This document shows, in pieces, positions 8,644 to 16,200 of a stretch of 64,000 bases of DNA. Numbering within the stretch: the first letter of the stretch is position 1; each line of letters starts with the position of its first letter. The DNA lies in the NCBI RefSeq assembly GCF_007923355.1, contig NZ_VOGO01000001.1, positions 1-64,000 of the forward strand, given 5' to 3'. The position numbers and the translations under genes are program-made. Origin of the DNA: Falsiphaeobacter marinintestinus. GTDB taxonomy: Bacteria; Pseudomonadota; Alphaproteobacteria; Rhodobacterales; Rhodobacteraceae. The notes under the pieces were generated by a model. The model had not been told where the DNA came from, ran no database searches, and was given only the letters and a program-made list of their open reading frames with translations.

Positions 8644-9867
8644 CAAAACGCGGTCAAGCGCTTGCAAAAGCTGATCGATTTCAGATTGCGATGTGTAATG
8701 CGTAAAGCTGAGCCGCAAGACACCGCGGCTCAGGTCCGCGCCCATCGCGGTCAGCGGGCGCAGAGCATAGAAATCGCCACCACCAGCCATGATCCCGTGC
8801 TCCGCCAATTCGGCGGCAACCGGTTCAGCTTCGCGGTTCAGGGCCAACGCAACCGTTGGGGCCCGCCGCGTCGCATCAGACGGTCCCAGAAGGCGCAGGT
8901 CATTGCGGTCTTTCACGGCATCCAGAACGGGCTGCAACAGACGTGTTTCGTGTTCGTGGATAAGGTCGTTTACAAAGGCCGACCGCGCTGTGGCACCGTT
9001 TTTCGGGCCGTCATGATGATCGCACACAAGATCAACGTAATCCGCCATACCTGCGCTGGCGGCGACCTGCGCATGATCCGGTCCTGCAGGAGTGAAGCGT
9101 TTGTACAGAGCGTCAGCATTGAAATGATGCGCCTGGTTCGGCAGCATTTCCCCCAGCGCACGGCGCATGACCATCAGCCCCTGATGCGGACCAAAGGTCT
9201 TGTAAGCCGAGAACAGATAGATATCCGGCCCCAGCGCGCCCACATCCGGGAATCCGTGCGGCGCGTATGACACCCCATCAACACAGACAAACGCGCCAGC
9301 AGCATGGGCAATCGACGTGATCTCGGTCACTGGGTTGATCTCGCCCACCACGTTCGAGCAATGCGGAAAGCAGACCAACCGGACCTTTTCATCCAGCAAC
9401 TCTTCCAGCTTTTCCGGGTCAAGGTGGCCTGTGACCGGATCAACCTTCCATTCGCGAACTTCGACCCCATCCCCAGCCAAACGCCGCCACGGGCCGGAAT
9501 TCGCTTCGTGATCCTGATCCGTAACCACGATTGCTTCGCCGGGTTTAATCCACTGCCGGAACGCTTGCGCCAGAACATAGGTGTTTTGCGTGGTCGACGG
9601 ACCAAAGCTCAGCTCGTCGGTCTCAACGCCCAGAATGGCCGCCATCCGCATCCGCGCTTCGTCCATCTCTTCGCCCGCAAGGCGGCTGGCCTCATAGGGC
9701 GCATAGGGCTGCACTTTGCGCTGGGTGTAATACCGCGTCAAACGGTCGATCACTGGCTTGCAAGTATATGATCCGCCTGCATTTTCAAAGAACGCCTGCC
9801 CATGCAAAGACGGTTCGGAAAAGGCCGGAAACTGCGCCCGGACGAAATCAATATCCAACTGAGGCAT
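8641..9867 (-). CDS. Cysteine desulfurase-like class V aminotransferase
   Basis: A PLP enzyme of the SufS/NifS-like class V aminotransferases. The Schiff-base lysine lies in SAYKTFGPHQG, and the aspartate/histidine around the cofactor in AFVCVDGVSYAPHGFPD. An active-site cysteine loop typical of true SufS is not obvious, so sulfur transfer is not certain; this subfamily (cysteine desulfurase-like, related to VC1184-type proteins) has no firm substrate. I chose ATG 9867 because AGGAG stands about ten bases upstream. The gene lies directly upstream of phrB on the same strand. A degenerate copy of its codons about 26-63 lies 2.3 kb upstream at 12.1 kb. Confidence 0.8.
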   Translation of the reverse strand: MPQLDIDFVRAQFPAFSEPSLHGQAFFENAGGSYTCKPVIDRLTRYYTQRKVQPYAPYEASRLAGEEMDEARMRMAAILGVETDELSFGPSTTQNTYVLAQAFRQWIKPGEAIVVTDQDHEANSGPWRRLAGDGVEVREWKVDPVTGHLDPEKLEELLDEKVRLVCFPHCSNVVGEINPVTEITSIAHAAGAFVCVDGVSYAPHGFPDVGALGPDIYLFSAYKTFGPHQGLMVMRRALGEMLPNQAHHFNADALYKRFTPAGPDHAQVAASAGMADYVDLVCDHHDGPKNGATARSAFVNDLIHEHETRLLQPVLDAVKDRNDLRLLGPSDATRRAPTVALALNREAEPVAAELAEHGIMAGGGDFYALRPLTAMGADLSRGVLRLSFTHYTSQSEIDQLLQALDRVL

Positions 9868-9897
9868 CTTGCCTGTCTCCTGTGTTTCTGATCCCAT

Positions 9898-10257
9898 CCG
9901 GCGGAGTGCTTATGCGCCGGAGGATCCCCAATACATGGCAGGTCTTCCAGCCAAGCCGACCTCTGAACCCGTCAAAGACACCGGCAACCCATCACCCAAA
10001 CACGGTCATAGATGAACGGATTTGGTGTAAAATCCTGCGGGTTGGAATTCAAGCACCGATGGTCCGATTGCCCTGAGTTTGGTCCGTTTTGTACCGCCGT
10101 AAAACCGGTCATCTTCCGTTTTGTACAAAAATCCGGCGGGGGTTTTGGCCCCCGTTTCTGAACATTTGGTTAAGTCGAACGGTGACACTGACGCGCAACG
10201 CAAGCCGGGGCGCGGCTGCCTGGGCGGGCGCGGCCCGGCGTTCCGCCGGGCGTTGCG
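9898..10257. other. Gene-free stretch with repeats and hairpins
   Basis: No convincing coding frame is seen. The stretch holds two direct copies of CCGTTTTGTAC (10084-10094 and 10116-10126, 32 bases apart start to start). A CGGGGG-loop-CCCCCG hairpin followed by TTT lies at 10137-10157, and a second GC-rich hairpin at 10233-10251. Base composition is more even than in the neighbouring genes. The repeats could be tandem protein-binding sites. Confidence 0.5.
10233..10251 (-). terminator. GC hairpin after the small membrane protein gene
   Basis: GCCCGGCG and CGCCGGGC form a perfect eight-pair stem with a TTC loop, seven bases beyond the stop of the minus-strand gene 10258-10455. No T-run follows on either strand, so it may stabilise or pause the transcript rather than terminate it fully. 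Confidence 0.35.
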
Positions 10258-10455
10258 TTAATGGCGGGCAGCGAGCACGGCATAGATAGCGGCGGTAAAG
10301 AACAGGATCACATCCTTGTCGATCAGATGCGCGCCGCTGCCAAGATAGGCCAGAGACAAACTGCCATAAATCGCGTTGTGGCAGGTTGCGATCCGAACGT
10401 AATCATTCAGTTTGGTCTTAAGTTCTTTCAGTTTGGTTTTGATCGTCTCAAACAT
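10258..10455 (-). CDS. Small putative membrane protein, unknown function
   Basis: A 65-residue product I do not recognise. The first 20 residues are lysine-rich and predicted helical (MFETIKTKLKELKTKL). Two moderately hydrophobic stretches follow, near residues 28-42 (IYGSLSLAYLG) and 48-62 (DVILFFTAAIYAVLAA). The ATG is preceded by GAGAAAGG. It is divergent from the XRE-TPR regulator gene, with about 135 bases between the two starts, an arrangement typical of a regulator and its target. A GC hairpin lies after the stop. Coding status is likely because of the start signal and the sensible composition, but it is short. Confidence 0.5.
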   Translation of the reverse strand: MFETIKTKLKELKTKLNDYVRIATCHNAIYGSLSLAYLGSGAHLIDKDVILFFTAAIYAVLAARH

Positions 10456-10589
10456 CCTTTCTCTCTCTCGATGGTTGAGCCGTGCCTAGGATTGGCTCAT
10501 GTTGGTTATCAGCGCTTGAAACCAAAATGCCGTTTCCCCGCCCCCTTGGGGAGCCGGTCCAAGGTTAGAGAAGTTAGAGATTGTTAGAG

Positions 10590-12026
10590 ATGCCCGACAG
10601 TTTCGGGGCCCGGTTTGGGCGATTGATCAAACGTGTGCGCGGGGATCTGGGTGTGACCCAGCCCGATCTGGCCGATCAGGTGTTCGGGGACCGCGCGCGC
10701 AAGGGCGATATTTCAAAGCTGGAAAACGGGCGTGTTCCCAATCCGCAGGCCGAAACAGTTGCCAAGATCTGCGGCGCTCTGGGGATTGATCCCACTGAGG
10801 TTGAAGCGCTGCACCATACAAACGAGGACGATACGCCCGAGATCGTTCAAAGACTGCTGGCTGAAAAAGAGGCCCACGCCAATGACCTGAAAGTGGCGCA
10901 CGCTTTGGTTGTGTCGCTGGCGTATCGCTATGCCGAGGGAAATCCGGGCGACTTTGACGGCGCGCTGAAGGGTCTGGAACGCGCGTTGGAAGTGGCGGCG
11001 GAGGAACGGGCAAAGGGGGACTTGCCGTCGAACACCAGTGACGCGGTGGATGTGGTGTTGCGCCGGATTGATGATTTGAATGACGCAGGTCGCGTTGAGG
11101 ATGGCGTGGCCGAGATCCGCCGGGCGCTGGCGGCGCAGGCCGATGAAGTCGAACGCCAGAAGGCCGCGCAGGGGCGGATGTTTGACAAGGGCATCGCGCA
11201 GGCGGTGCTGGCCCGCGATGTGGATCTGGCGGTTGAAATGGAACTCGGCAAGTTGGAACTGGAGGGCGGCGGGTTTGAGGATTTGCGGTCGGTCCGTCGA
11301 GTTTGGTACGAACGTGGGCGCGACAAAGGGTTGCGCTTTGATCTGGAGGTGGCGATTGCGCTAGCGGAGATCGCGTGTGATCGCGCCAGCGATGCGGATG
11401 AAAAAGGCAATGCGCTGAATGATCTGGGCCTTGCGCTCTGGACCCTCGGGCAACGCCAAAGCGGCACGGACCAGTTGGAGCAGGCCGTCACCGCCTATCG
11501 CGCCGCGCTGGAGGCGTGGACCCGCGACCGCGTGCCGCTCGATTGGGCCATGACACAGAACAATCTGGGCAATGCGCTCTGGACCCTCGGGCAACGCGAA
11601 AGTGGCACAGAGCGGCTGGAGCAGGCCGTCATCGCCTATCACGCCGCGCTGGAGGAATGGACCCGCGACCGCGTGCCGACTGACTGGGCCATGACACAAA
11701 ACAATCTGGGCGTTGCGCTCAAAACCCTCGGGGAACGCGAAAGCGGCACAGAGCGGCTGGAGCAGGCCGTCACCGCCTATCGCGCCGCACTGGAGGAGCG
11801 GACCCGCGACCGCGTGCCGCTCGACTGGGCCATGACACAGGAAAACATGGCATTGGTGTATCTGGCGATGGCCGAAAAGGCGGACCCGGAGGAGCAAGGG
11901 CCGCTTCTTTCCAAGGCGCTGACCCATGTCGATCTGGCGTTGGAGGTGTTTGATCCTGCGGAGACACCCTACAACCATGACAAGGCGAGCCGGTTGCGGG
12001 ACGCGTTGATGGACGCGCTGCAATAA
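10590..12026 (+). CDS. XRE-family regulator with C-terminal tetratricopeptide-like repeats
   Basis: A 478-residue protein. Residues about 8-62 are a helix-turn-helix of the XRE/Cro type (FGRLIKRVRGDLGVTQPDLA, then GDISKLENGRVPNPQAETVAK). A helical middle of about 200 residues follows, then three nearly identical 47-residue repeats and a partial fourth. Each repeat contains LGxRxSGTxxLEQAVxAY and ends in RDRVPxDWAMTQ. This repeat type is widespread in bacteria and is thought to be a protein-interaction or sensing surface. I took ATG 10590; a TTG three codons earlier is also open. The gene lies in an insert between the aminotransferase gene and a decayed copy of its 5' end. The target is probably the divergent small membrane protein gene (inferred). 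Confidence 0.8.
   Translation: MPDSFGARFGRLIKRVRGDLGVTQPDLADQVFGDRARKGDISKLENGRVPNPQAETVAKICGALGIDPTEVEALHHTNEDDTPEIVQRLLAEKEAHANDLKVAHALVVSLAYRYAEGNPGDFDGALKGLERALEVAAEERAKGDLPSNTSDAVDVVLRRIDDLNDAGRVEDGVAEIRRALAAQADEVERQKAAQGRMFDKGIAQAVLARDVDLAVEMELGKLELEGGGFEDLRSVRRVWYERGRDKGLRFDLEVAIALAEIACDRASDADEKGNALNDLGLALWTLGQRQSGTDQLEQAVTAYRAALEAWTRDRVPLDWAMTQNNLGNALWTLGQRESGTERLEQAVIAYHAALEEWTRDRVPTDWAMTQNNLGVALKTLGERESGTERLEQAVTAYRAALEERTRDRVPLDWAMTQENMALVYLAMAEKADPEEQGPLLSKALTHVDLALEVFDPAETPYNHDKASRLRDALMDALQ
11418..11840 (+). repeat. Three tandem 141-bp coding repeats
   Basis: Copies at 11418-11558, 11559-11699 and 11700-11840 encode 47-residue units and are very similar at the DNA level, with long identical runs. 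A partial fourth unit starts at 11841. Such identity suggests recent unequal exchange or gene conversion, so the copy number may vary between strains. Confidence 0.9.
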
Positions 12027-12042
12027 GGCGGTGTCCCGTTTG

Positions 12043-12165
12043 GTCGACGCAGGGCGGCTGGCCCCATAGGCGCATGAGGTGAACGTTGCGCTGGGTGCAA
12101 TCGCCCAGCACTCGGTCGATCATCGGCTGACAGGTGTAAGACCCGGCCCCTGACCCAAAACGGCC
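12043..12165 (-). pseudogene. Decayed 5' fragment of the class V aminotransferase gene
   Basis: Read on the minus strand this stretch encodes GSYTCQPMIDRVLGDCTQRNV, which aligns with GSYTCKPVIDRLTRYYTQRKV of the intact gene (bases 9677-9790). Nucleotide similarity continues past a small frameshift to GGCCAGCCGCC. No start, no catalytic part and no downstream half remain. It lies between the XRE-TPR gene and the DsrE-like gene, in the same orientation as the intact copy. Confidence 0.75.
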
Positions 12166-12209
12166 AACCCGAATATGCCGGGCTGGCCGCATCGTGATCA
12201 ACCGTCGGA

Positions 12210-12644
12210 TCAGAAACTGATCGCAGTATCCGCCGCCAGCATCGATGCCGCCATTTCGCCGGGGTTCGCGACGCCGATCCCATCCAGCAGAACCTCAGCT
12301 GTCGAGCCCTTGCCGGGCAGATAGATGGCGCAGACCTCGACCTTGGCACCCGGCAGGCCCATGATCATCTTCATCAGGCCTTGCGGGCTCATATCCTTGG
12401 GTGGCTGGCCTGCCGTGGCGTTGGCAGGCGCGTCTTTCAGGGCCAGATCGCCTGCCGGGCCACACAGCAGGATATGCGGGGCCGCGCCCTGTTTGGCGGC
12501 CTGCATCGTCAACACCATGGCCATCAACTGGGTCTGTGGTTCAGGGGCGGTCAGAATTGTGACCAGTGTTTCTTTGTCATCGGCGCTGGCAGTTCCGGCA
12601 AATGCAGTCAGGGCAATGGCGGCGGCGGTCAGAAGGCGTTTCAT
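12210..12644 (-). CDS. Exported DsrE-like protein
   Basis: A 144-residue protein with a clear signal peptide (MKRLLTAAAIALTAFAGTASA, cleavage after residue 21). The mature part resembles the DsrE/DsrF-like fold: an early KETLVTILTAPEPQTQLMAM strand-helix unit, HILLCGPAGDLAL with a single cysteine, and a second cysteine in VEVCAIYLPG. Proteins of this fold take part in sulfur relay or bind small ligands, but the periplasmic members are not characterised. AAGGA precedes the ATG. The gene lies downstream of the acuI terminator on the same strand, so it probably has its own promoter. Confidence 0.65.
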   Translation of the reverse strand: MKRLLTAAAIALTAFAGTASADDKETLVTILTAPEPQTQLMAMVLTMQAAKQGAAPHILLCGPAGDLALKDAPANATAGQPPKDMSPQGLMKMIMGLPGAKVEVCAIYLPGKGSTAEVLLDGIGVANPGEMAASMLAADTAISF

Positions 12645-12789
12645 CGTTACTCGATCCTTTTAGGTGTTCCCGTACAAAGCCTAGAAGATACTTCGTGGAT
12701 ACAGCTTTGTAGGGCGGGTCTAACGCGAACCGAGCGGTGGCCATTTGATCCAGATCAGATACATGCAATTTTTGGAATTTATTTAAACG

Positions 12790-12820
12790 AAAAAAAGGGG
12801 CGGCACCACTGGCCCGCCCC
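12790..12820 (-). terminator. Rho-independent terminator after acuI
   Basis: On the minus strand GGGGCGG pairs with CCGCCCC around a ten-base loop and is followed by seven T. It lies 24 bases beyond the acuI stop and closes the DMSP operon. Confidence 0.85.
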
Positions 12821-12843
12821 ATCTACTCAATCTGGCGCCAAAT

Positions 12844-13836
12844 TCAGGCGTTCACGTCCACCACGACTCGCCCTTTGACCTGTCCCTTGAGGATGTCAGC
12901 CCCCAGCTGAGGCAAATCTGACAGAGTCGCCGGGTGCACCATGTCCTCCAGCTTGTCCATCGGCAGATCCGAGGCGATGCGATTCCAAGCTCGAACACGA
13001 TTGTCATATGGCTGCATGACCGAGTCGATGCCGAGCAAATTCACGCCACGCAGCAGAAATGGGATTACCGTCGCAGGCAACCCGGCGCCCCCGGCCAAAC
13101 CAACGGACGCGACAGAGCACCCGTACTTCATCTGGCCCAGAACCCGTGCCAACATAGCACCGCCGACAGCATCGACGCACCCCGCCCAGGATTCCGCTTC
13201 CAATGGGCGCTTGACGGTTTCGTTGATCTCTTCACGGGCCACGATCTGTGTGGCCCCCAGCGATTTCAGGTAATCCGTAGTTTCGGGACGACCAGTCACG
13301 CCTGCCACCTCATAACCAAGGTTCGACAAGATCGCTGTCGCAACAGAACCAACGCCCCCGGCGGCCCCGGTGACCAGAACCGGGCCATGGTTTTTTTCCA
13401 GCCCGTGATCTTCCAGCGCCATCACCGCCAGCATCGCCGTAAATCCTGCCGTGCCCACTGCCATCGCCTGACGGGTATCCAGCCCTTTCGGAAGCGGCAC
13501 CAGCCAATCGGCTTTCACCCGCGCTTTCTGAGAATACCCACCCCAGTGCGCTTCGCCCACACGCCAGCCGGTCAAAACGACCTTGTCGCCGGGTTTATAG
13601 CGATCATCCGACGACTCTTCGACAGTTCCGGCAAAATCGATGCCCGGAATATGCGGGTACTTGCGGACCAATCCGCCACCCGGCCCAATGCAAAGACCGT
13701 CCTTATAGTTCACAGTCGAATAGTCGACTGCCACCAGAACCTCGGCTTCGGGCAGATCAGAAACATCGATCTGCTTCACCGCGGCGCTGGTTTTACCGCT
13801 CTCTTCGTCCTTGTCGACAACCAGTGCATTAAACAT
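12844..13836 (-). CDS. acuI: Acrylyl-CoA reductase (NADPH), AcuI
   Basis: A zinc-free medium-chain dehydrogenase of 330 residues that reduces acrylyl-CoA to propionyl-CoA and detoxifies the acrylate arm of DMSP breakdown. The dinucleotide site is VLVTGAAGGVGSVATAIL; YSTVNYKDGLCIGPGGG and PHIPGIDFAG near the N-terminus are typical of the AcuI/YhdH group. It follows dmdA on the same strand with about 54 bases between them. The dmdA-acuI pair is found in Ruegeria pomeroyi and other roseobacters, which supports the specific name over a generic quinone oxidoreductase. Confidence 0.92.
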   Translation of the reverse strand: MFNALVVDKDEESGKTSAAVKQIDVSDLPEAEVLVAVDYSTVNYKDGLCIGPGGGLVRKYPHIPGIDFAGTVEESSDDRYKPGDKVVLTGWRVGEAHWGGYSQKARVKADWLVPLPKGLDTRQAMAVGTAGFTAMLAVMALEDHGLEKNHGPVLVTGAAGGVGSVATAILSNLGYEVAGVTGRPETTDYLKSLGATQIVAREEINETVKRPLEAESWAGCVDAVGGAMLARVLGQMKYGCSVASVGLAGGAGLPATVIPFLLRGVNLLGIDSVMQPYDNRVRAWNRIASDLPMDKLEDMVHPATLSDLPQLGADILKGQVKGRVVVDVNA

Positions 13837-13890
13837 TCGTTTCTCCTTTTTTGCGGGGCTTCGGCCCCCAAATTGTTGCGTCCAGAGCCA

Positions 13891-14994
13891 TCAGGCCCAA
13901 AAACTGTCACGGACCGTCGCGCTGCGTATGCCTTCTGGCGTTTCGACTTCTATGCGCGCGCCTGCATCCCAATGGCTCAGTCGGATCATCCCGATCGCGA
14001 CGTTCGCCTGAAAATCAGGTGACCAAGCGGCCGAGGTTACCTGTCCGACACGACGCCCATCGGCATAACACGGCCAGATTCGATCACAGGGTGGAACGGC
14101 ATCCCCATCAATCTCGATGGCCCGGATCTGCTGCACCGGACCTTCCTTGGCCACCCGCAACAAAGCATCCCGCCCGACGCAGCCGATGGCGGTATGGGTA
14201 TTACAGAACCGGCCAAGGCCGCATTCGTGCGGGGTGTTGTCGTCGGTCATGTCGTTACCATAGGACAAAAGCCCGCTTTCGATCCGCTCGATCAGATTGG
14301 GGCATCCGGCTCGCACGTCCAGGTCTTCTCCCGCCTCGAACAACGCGTTCCAAAGCGGCATGCCGATATCGCCGCCCTCGACATAAATCTCGAACCCACC
14401 CTGTTTGGAGTACCCGGAACGCGCCACCGCCATGTCGCGTCCCTGAAAGGAGAACATGTCGAACTTGAAAAACCGAATGTCGCGAACCCGGTCGCCAAAC
14501 ACCCGCGCCATCAAGTCGTCGGCTTTTGGTCCTTGCACGGCCAGCGGTGAAACATCGGGTTCGTCCACAAGAACGTCCAGCCTGTAGCCGTTGGCGATGC
14601 CCTTGACCCACAACAGAAGATCACTGTCCGCGATTGAAATCCACCAACGATCCTCGGCCAGTTTCACGGCCACAGGATCGTTCAACATTCCCCCCGTTTC
14701 GTCGACAATCGGGATGTAATAGCACTGCCCGGCCAACATGCCTCGCAAATCCCTTGGCGTCAGCATTTGCATCAAACGCCCCGCATCTGGGCCGCGCAAT
14801 TCCACCTGACGTTCGCAAGACACATCCCAGACCTGAACCGCCGTCTTCAGGTGACGATAGTCAGCCTCGACACTATCAAAAACCGTCGGCAACAACATGC
14901 GGTTGTAGACCGTGAAACCTTTGACTCCCGCGGCCTCGACACCGTCAGAAAACGGAGTCCGACGCAGCCTGCGAGAAAGTGAAATCGTTGCCAT
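13891..14994 (-). CDS. dmdA: Dimethylsulfoniopropionate demethylase DmdA
   Basis: A tetrahydrofolate-dependent demethylase that converts DMSP to methylmercaptopropionate. The fold is that of the glycine-cleavage T protein. The sequence has the DmdA-specific start ISLSRRLRRTPFSDGVEAAG, then MLLPTVFDSVEADYRHLK and VWDVSCERQVELRGPDA. I place the start at ATG 14994 (367 residues, the family length), with GGAGG eight bases upstream. The longer open frame to 15246 is only antisense to dinB. The start lies two bases after the dinB stop, so the two are probably coupled. The divergent GntR regulator and its palindrome head the operon. Confidence 0.95.
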   Translation of the reverse strand: MATISLSRRLRRTPFSDGVEAAGVKGFTVYNRMLLPTVFDSVEADYRHLKTAVQVWDVSCERQVELRGPDAGRLMQMLTPRDLRGMLAGQCYYIPIVDETGGMLNDPVAVKLAEDRWWISIADSDLLLWVKGIANGYRLDVLVDEPDVSPLAVQGPKADDLMARVFGDRVRDIRFFKFDMFSFQGRDMAVARSGYSKQGGFEIYVEGGDIGMPLWNALFEAGEDLDVRAGCPNLIERIESGLLSYGNDMTDDNTPHECGLGRFCNTHTAIGCVGRDALLRVAKEGPVQQIRAIEIDGDAVPPCDRIWPCYADGRRVGQVTSAAWSPDFQANVAIGMIRLSHWDAGARIEVETPEGIRSATVRDSFWA

Positions 14995-14996
14995 GA

Positions 14997-15500
14997 TTAC
15001 GCCTCCGGCATCATAACGAGATCGCTCACCGGGGCCTCGGCCCCGGCGGCGGTCAGCATCCCGTGAATCTGCCCACGGTGATGCGTCTGGTGGTTGAACA
15101 TGTGCACAGCGCACATGGCGAAGGGTCGGGTCATCTGCGCCCCAATCGAACTTGAAAACCAGGTCAGGTCCCCGGCCAAAGTCACATCCTCGACGGCGTC
15201 TGCCCATTCCAGAATACGCTTGTCCGCATGCAAACGCGCAGGACACCAGTCGGCATAACTTGGGGTCAATGACGGGCTGTCCGAAATAGAGACTGCGGGA
15301 CTGTCACCGCCATCAAACCGCGCCATCCACATCAGGTCGCCCCAAAGCAGATGGCTGAGTGTGCCCATGATAGATCCGAAAAACGCCTGACGATCCTGCA
15401 TCAGATCGACCTCGGGTAACACCTGAATACTTTGCAACAACTGATTGTTTTGCCACGCATTATAGCGCGCCATCATGATGCAGTAGTCGCGCGTGATCAT
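14997..15500 (-). CDS. DinB-family protein
   Basis: A 167-residue four-helix-bundle protein of the DinB/YfiT type. Metal-ligand histidines are visible in GTLSHLLWGDLMWMARF (about residue 50) and in FNHQTHHRGQIHGML (about 135-145). Family members bind Zn or Ni and some use low-molecular thiols; the substrate here is unknown. Its ATG overlaps the stop of the DUF1326 gene (TAATG), and its stop lies two bases from the dmdA start, so it is firmly embedded in the DMSP operon. A role in handling a thiol or methylated sulfur intermediate is conceivable but not shown by sequence. Confidence 0.85.
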   Translation of the reverse strand: MITRDYCIMMARYNAWQNNQLLQSIQVLPEVDLMQDRQAFFGSIMGTLSHLLWGDLMWMARFDGGDSPAVSISDSPSLTPSYADWCPARLHADKRILEWADAVEDVTLAGDLTWFSSSIGAQMTRPFAMCAVHMFNHQTHHRGQIHGMLTAAGAEAPVSDLVMMPEA

Positions 15501-16186
15501 TACCGTGGCCCGTGCCAGTCGATCTGGCAGATCTCGGCCGAGCGGCCTTCGAAATCCCAGACCCGCCCAAAAGCGCGCAGGCGCCCCTTGGTCGCCGTCG
15601 CGACCGTGATGTCGGGTCCCATCCAGTATTCGGTGTTCGAAATCACGATGTCTTCATCCTTGTCCTTGCCGGACACCGGATGCACAACGCCTTCGATCTT
15701 GCGTCCCACGGTGATGTGGCGGGTCTTGCCATCCGTCTCATAGGATACAGGCTGACGTTCGGCGCCCAGGAACTCTCCGACCAGCACCTTGAACAACCCG
15801 GTCGTTCCCTTGGCCTGACCGCTGAAGATCTTGACCAGCGCTTCATAAGCCGCATGGCTGGCGCGGTCGTCGATGAACACAGCCGCTTTCCAGTTGCCGC
15901 GCGACATCATGCCGGGGATTTCGATCATCAGACCGACATTCAGCCCACTCAGGTCTTCGTCGCCATAGTGACCTTCGTCGATGCGCACGCCACCCCATGT
16001 CTGGCAGTGGCCTTCGGTCGGGGGATGCTTACCCAGGGACACAACGCAGGGGCAGAACACCGTGCAGTTGCAGTTCAGGATCAGTTCGCCCTTCATCGAC
16101 CAGGGCGTCAGCCCCGGATCGGTTTTGTCCGCCGCCGGGTGGCGGCTGTCAATTTTTGCTGGCACTTCCAACCGGTCGCTTGCCAT
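15500..16186 (-). CDS. DUF1326 domain protein with CxC-x3-CxC motif
   Basis: A 228-residue cytoplasmic protein. I place the start at ATG 16186, which follows GGAGGAACGAAACT; the longer frame to 16480 is antisense to the DUF2182 gene. Near residue 38 there is LNCNCTVFCPCVVSLG, with two C-x-C pairs three residues apart, which looks like a soft-metal or Fe-S binding site. DUF1326 proteins are commonly encoded beside DUF2182 membrane proteins, as here (DUF2182 ends 15 bases upstream). The function is not established. Its placement inside the dmdA operon suggests a supporting role in sulfur metabolism or metal supply. Confidence 0.85.
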   Translation of the reverse strand: MASDRLEVPAKIDSRHPAADKTDPGLTPWSMKGELILNCNCTVFCPCVVSLGKHPPTEGHCQTWGGVRIDEGHYGDEDLSGLNVGLMIEIPGMMSRGNWKAAVFIDDRASHAAYEALVKIFSGQAKGTTGLFKVLVGEFLGAERQPVSYETDGKTRHITVGRKIEGVVHPVSGKDKDEDIVISNTEYWMGPDITVATATKGRLRAFGRVWDFEGRSAEICQIDWHGPR

Positions 16187-16200
16187 AGTTTCGTTCCTCC

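Noticed and set aside
11361-12023. Minus-strand 220-codon frame opposite the TPR repeats
   Set aside because: Its repeated HGPxxRHAVAGPxLQ pattern only mirrors the tandem repeats of the real plus-strand gene.
12975-14022. Plus-strand 362-codon frame opposite acuI
   Set aside because: It is antisense to acuI; composition and lack of motifs mark it as a shadow.
14995-15246. 84-codon N-terminal extension of dmdA
   Set aside because: The stretch is antisense to dinB coding DNA in the same strand run, has no family similarity, and the DmdA start at 14994 has a good GGAGG site.
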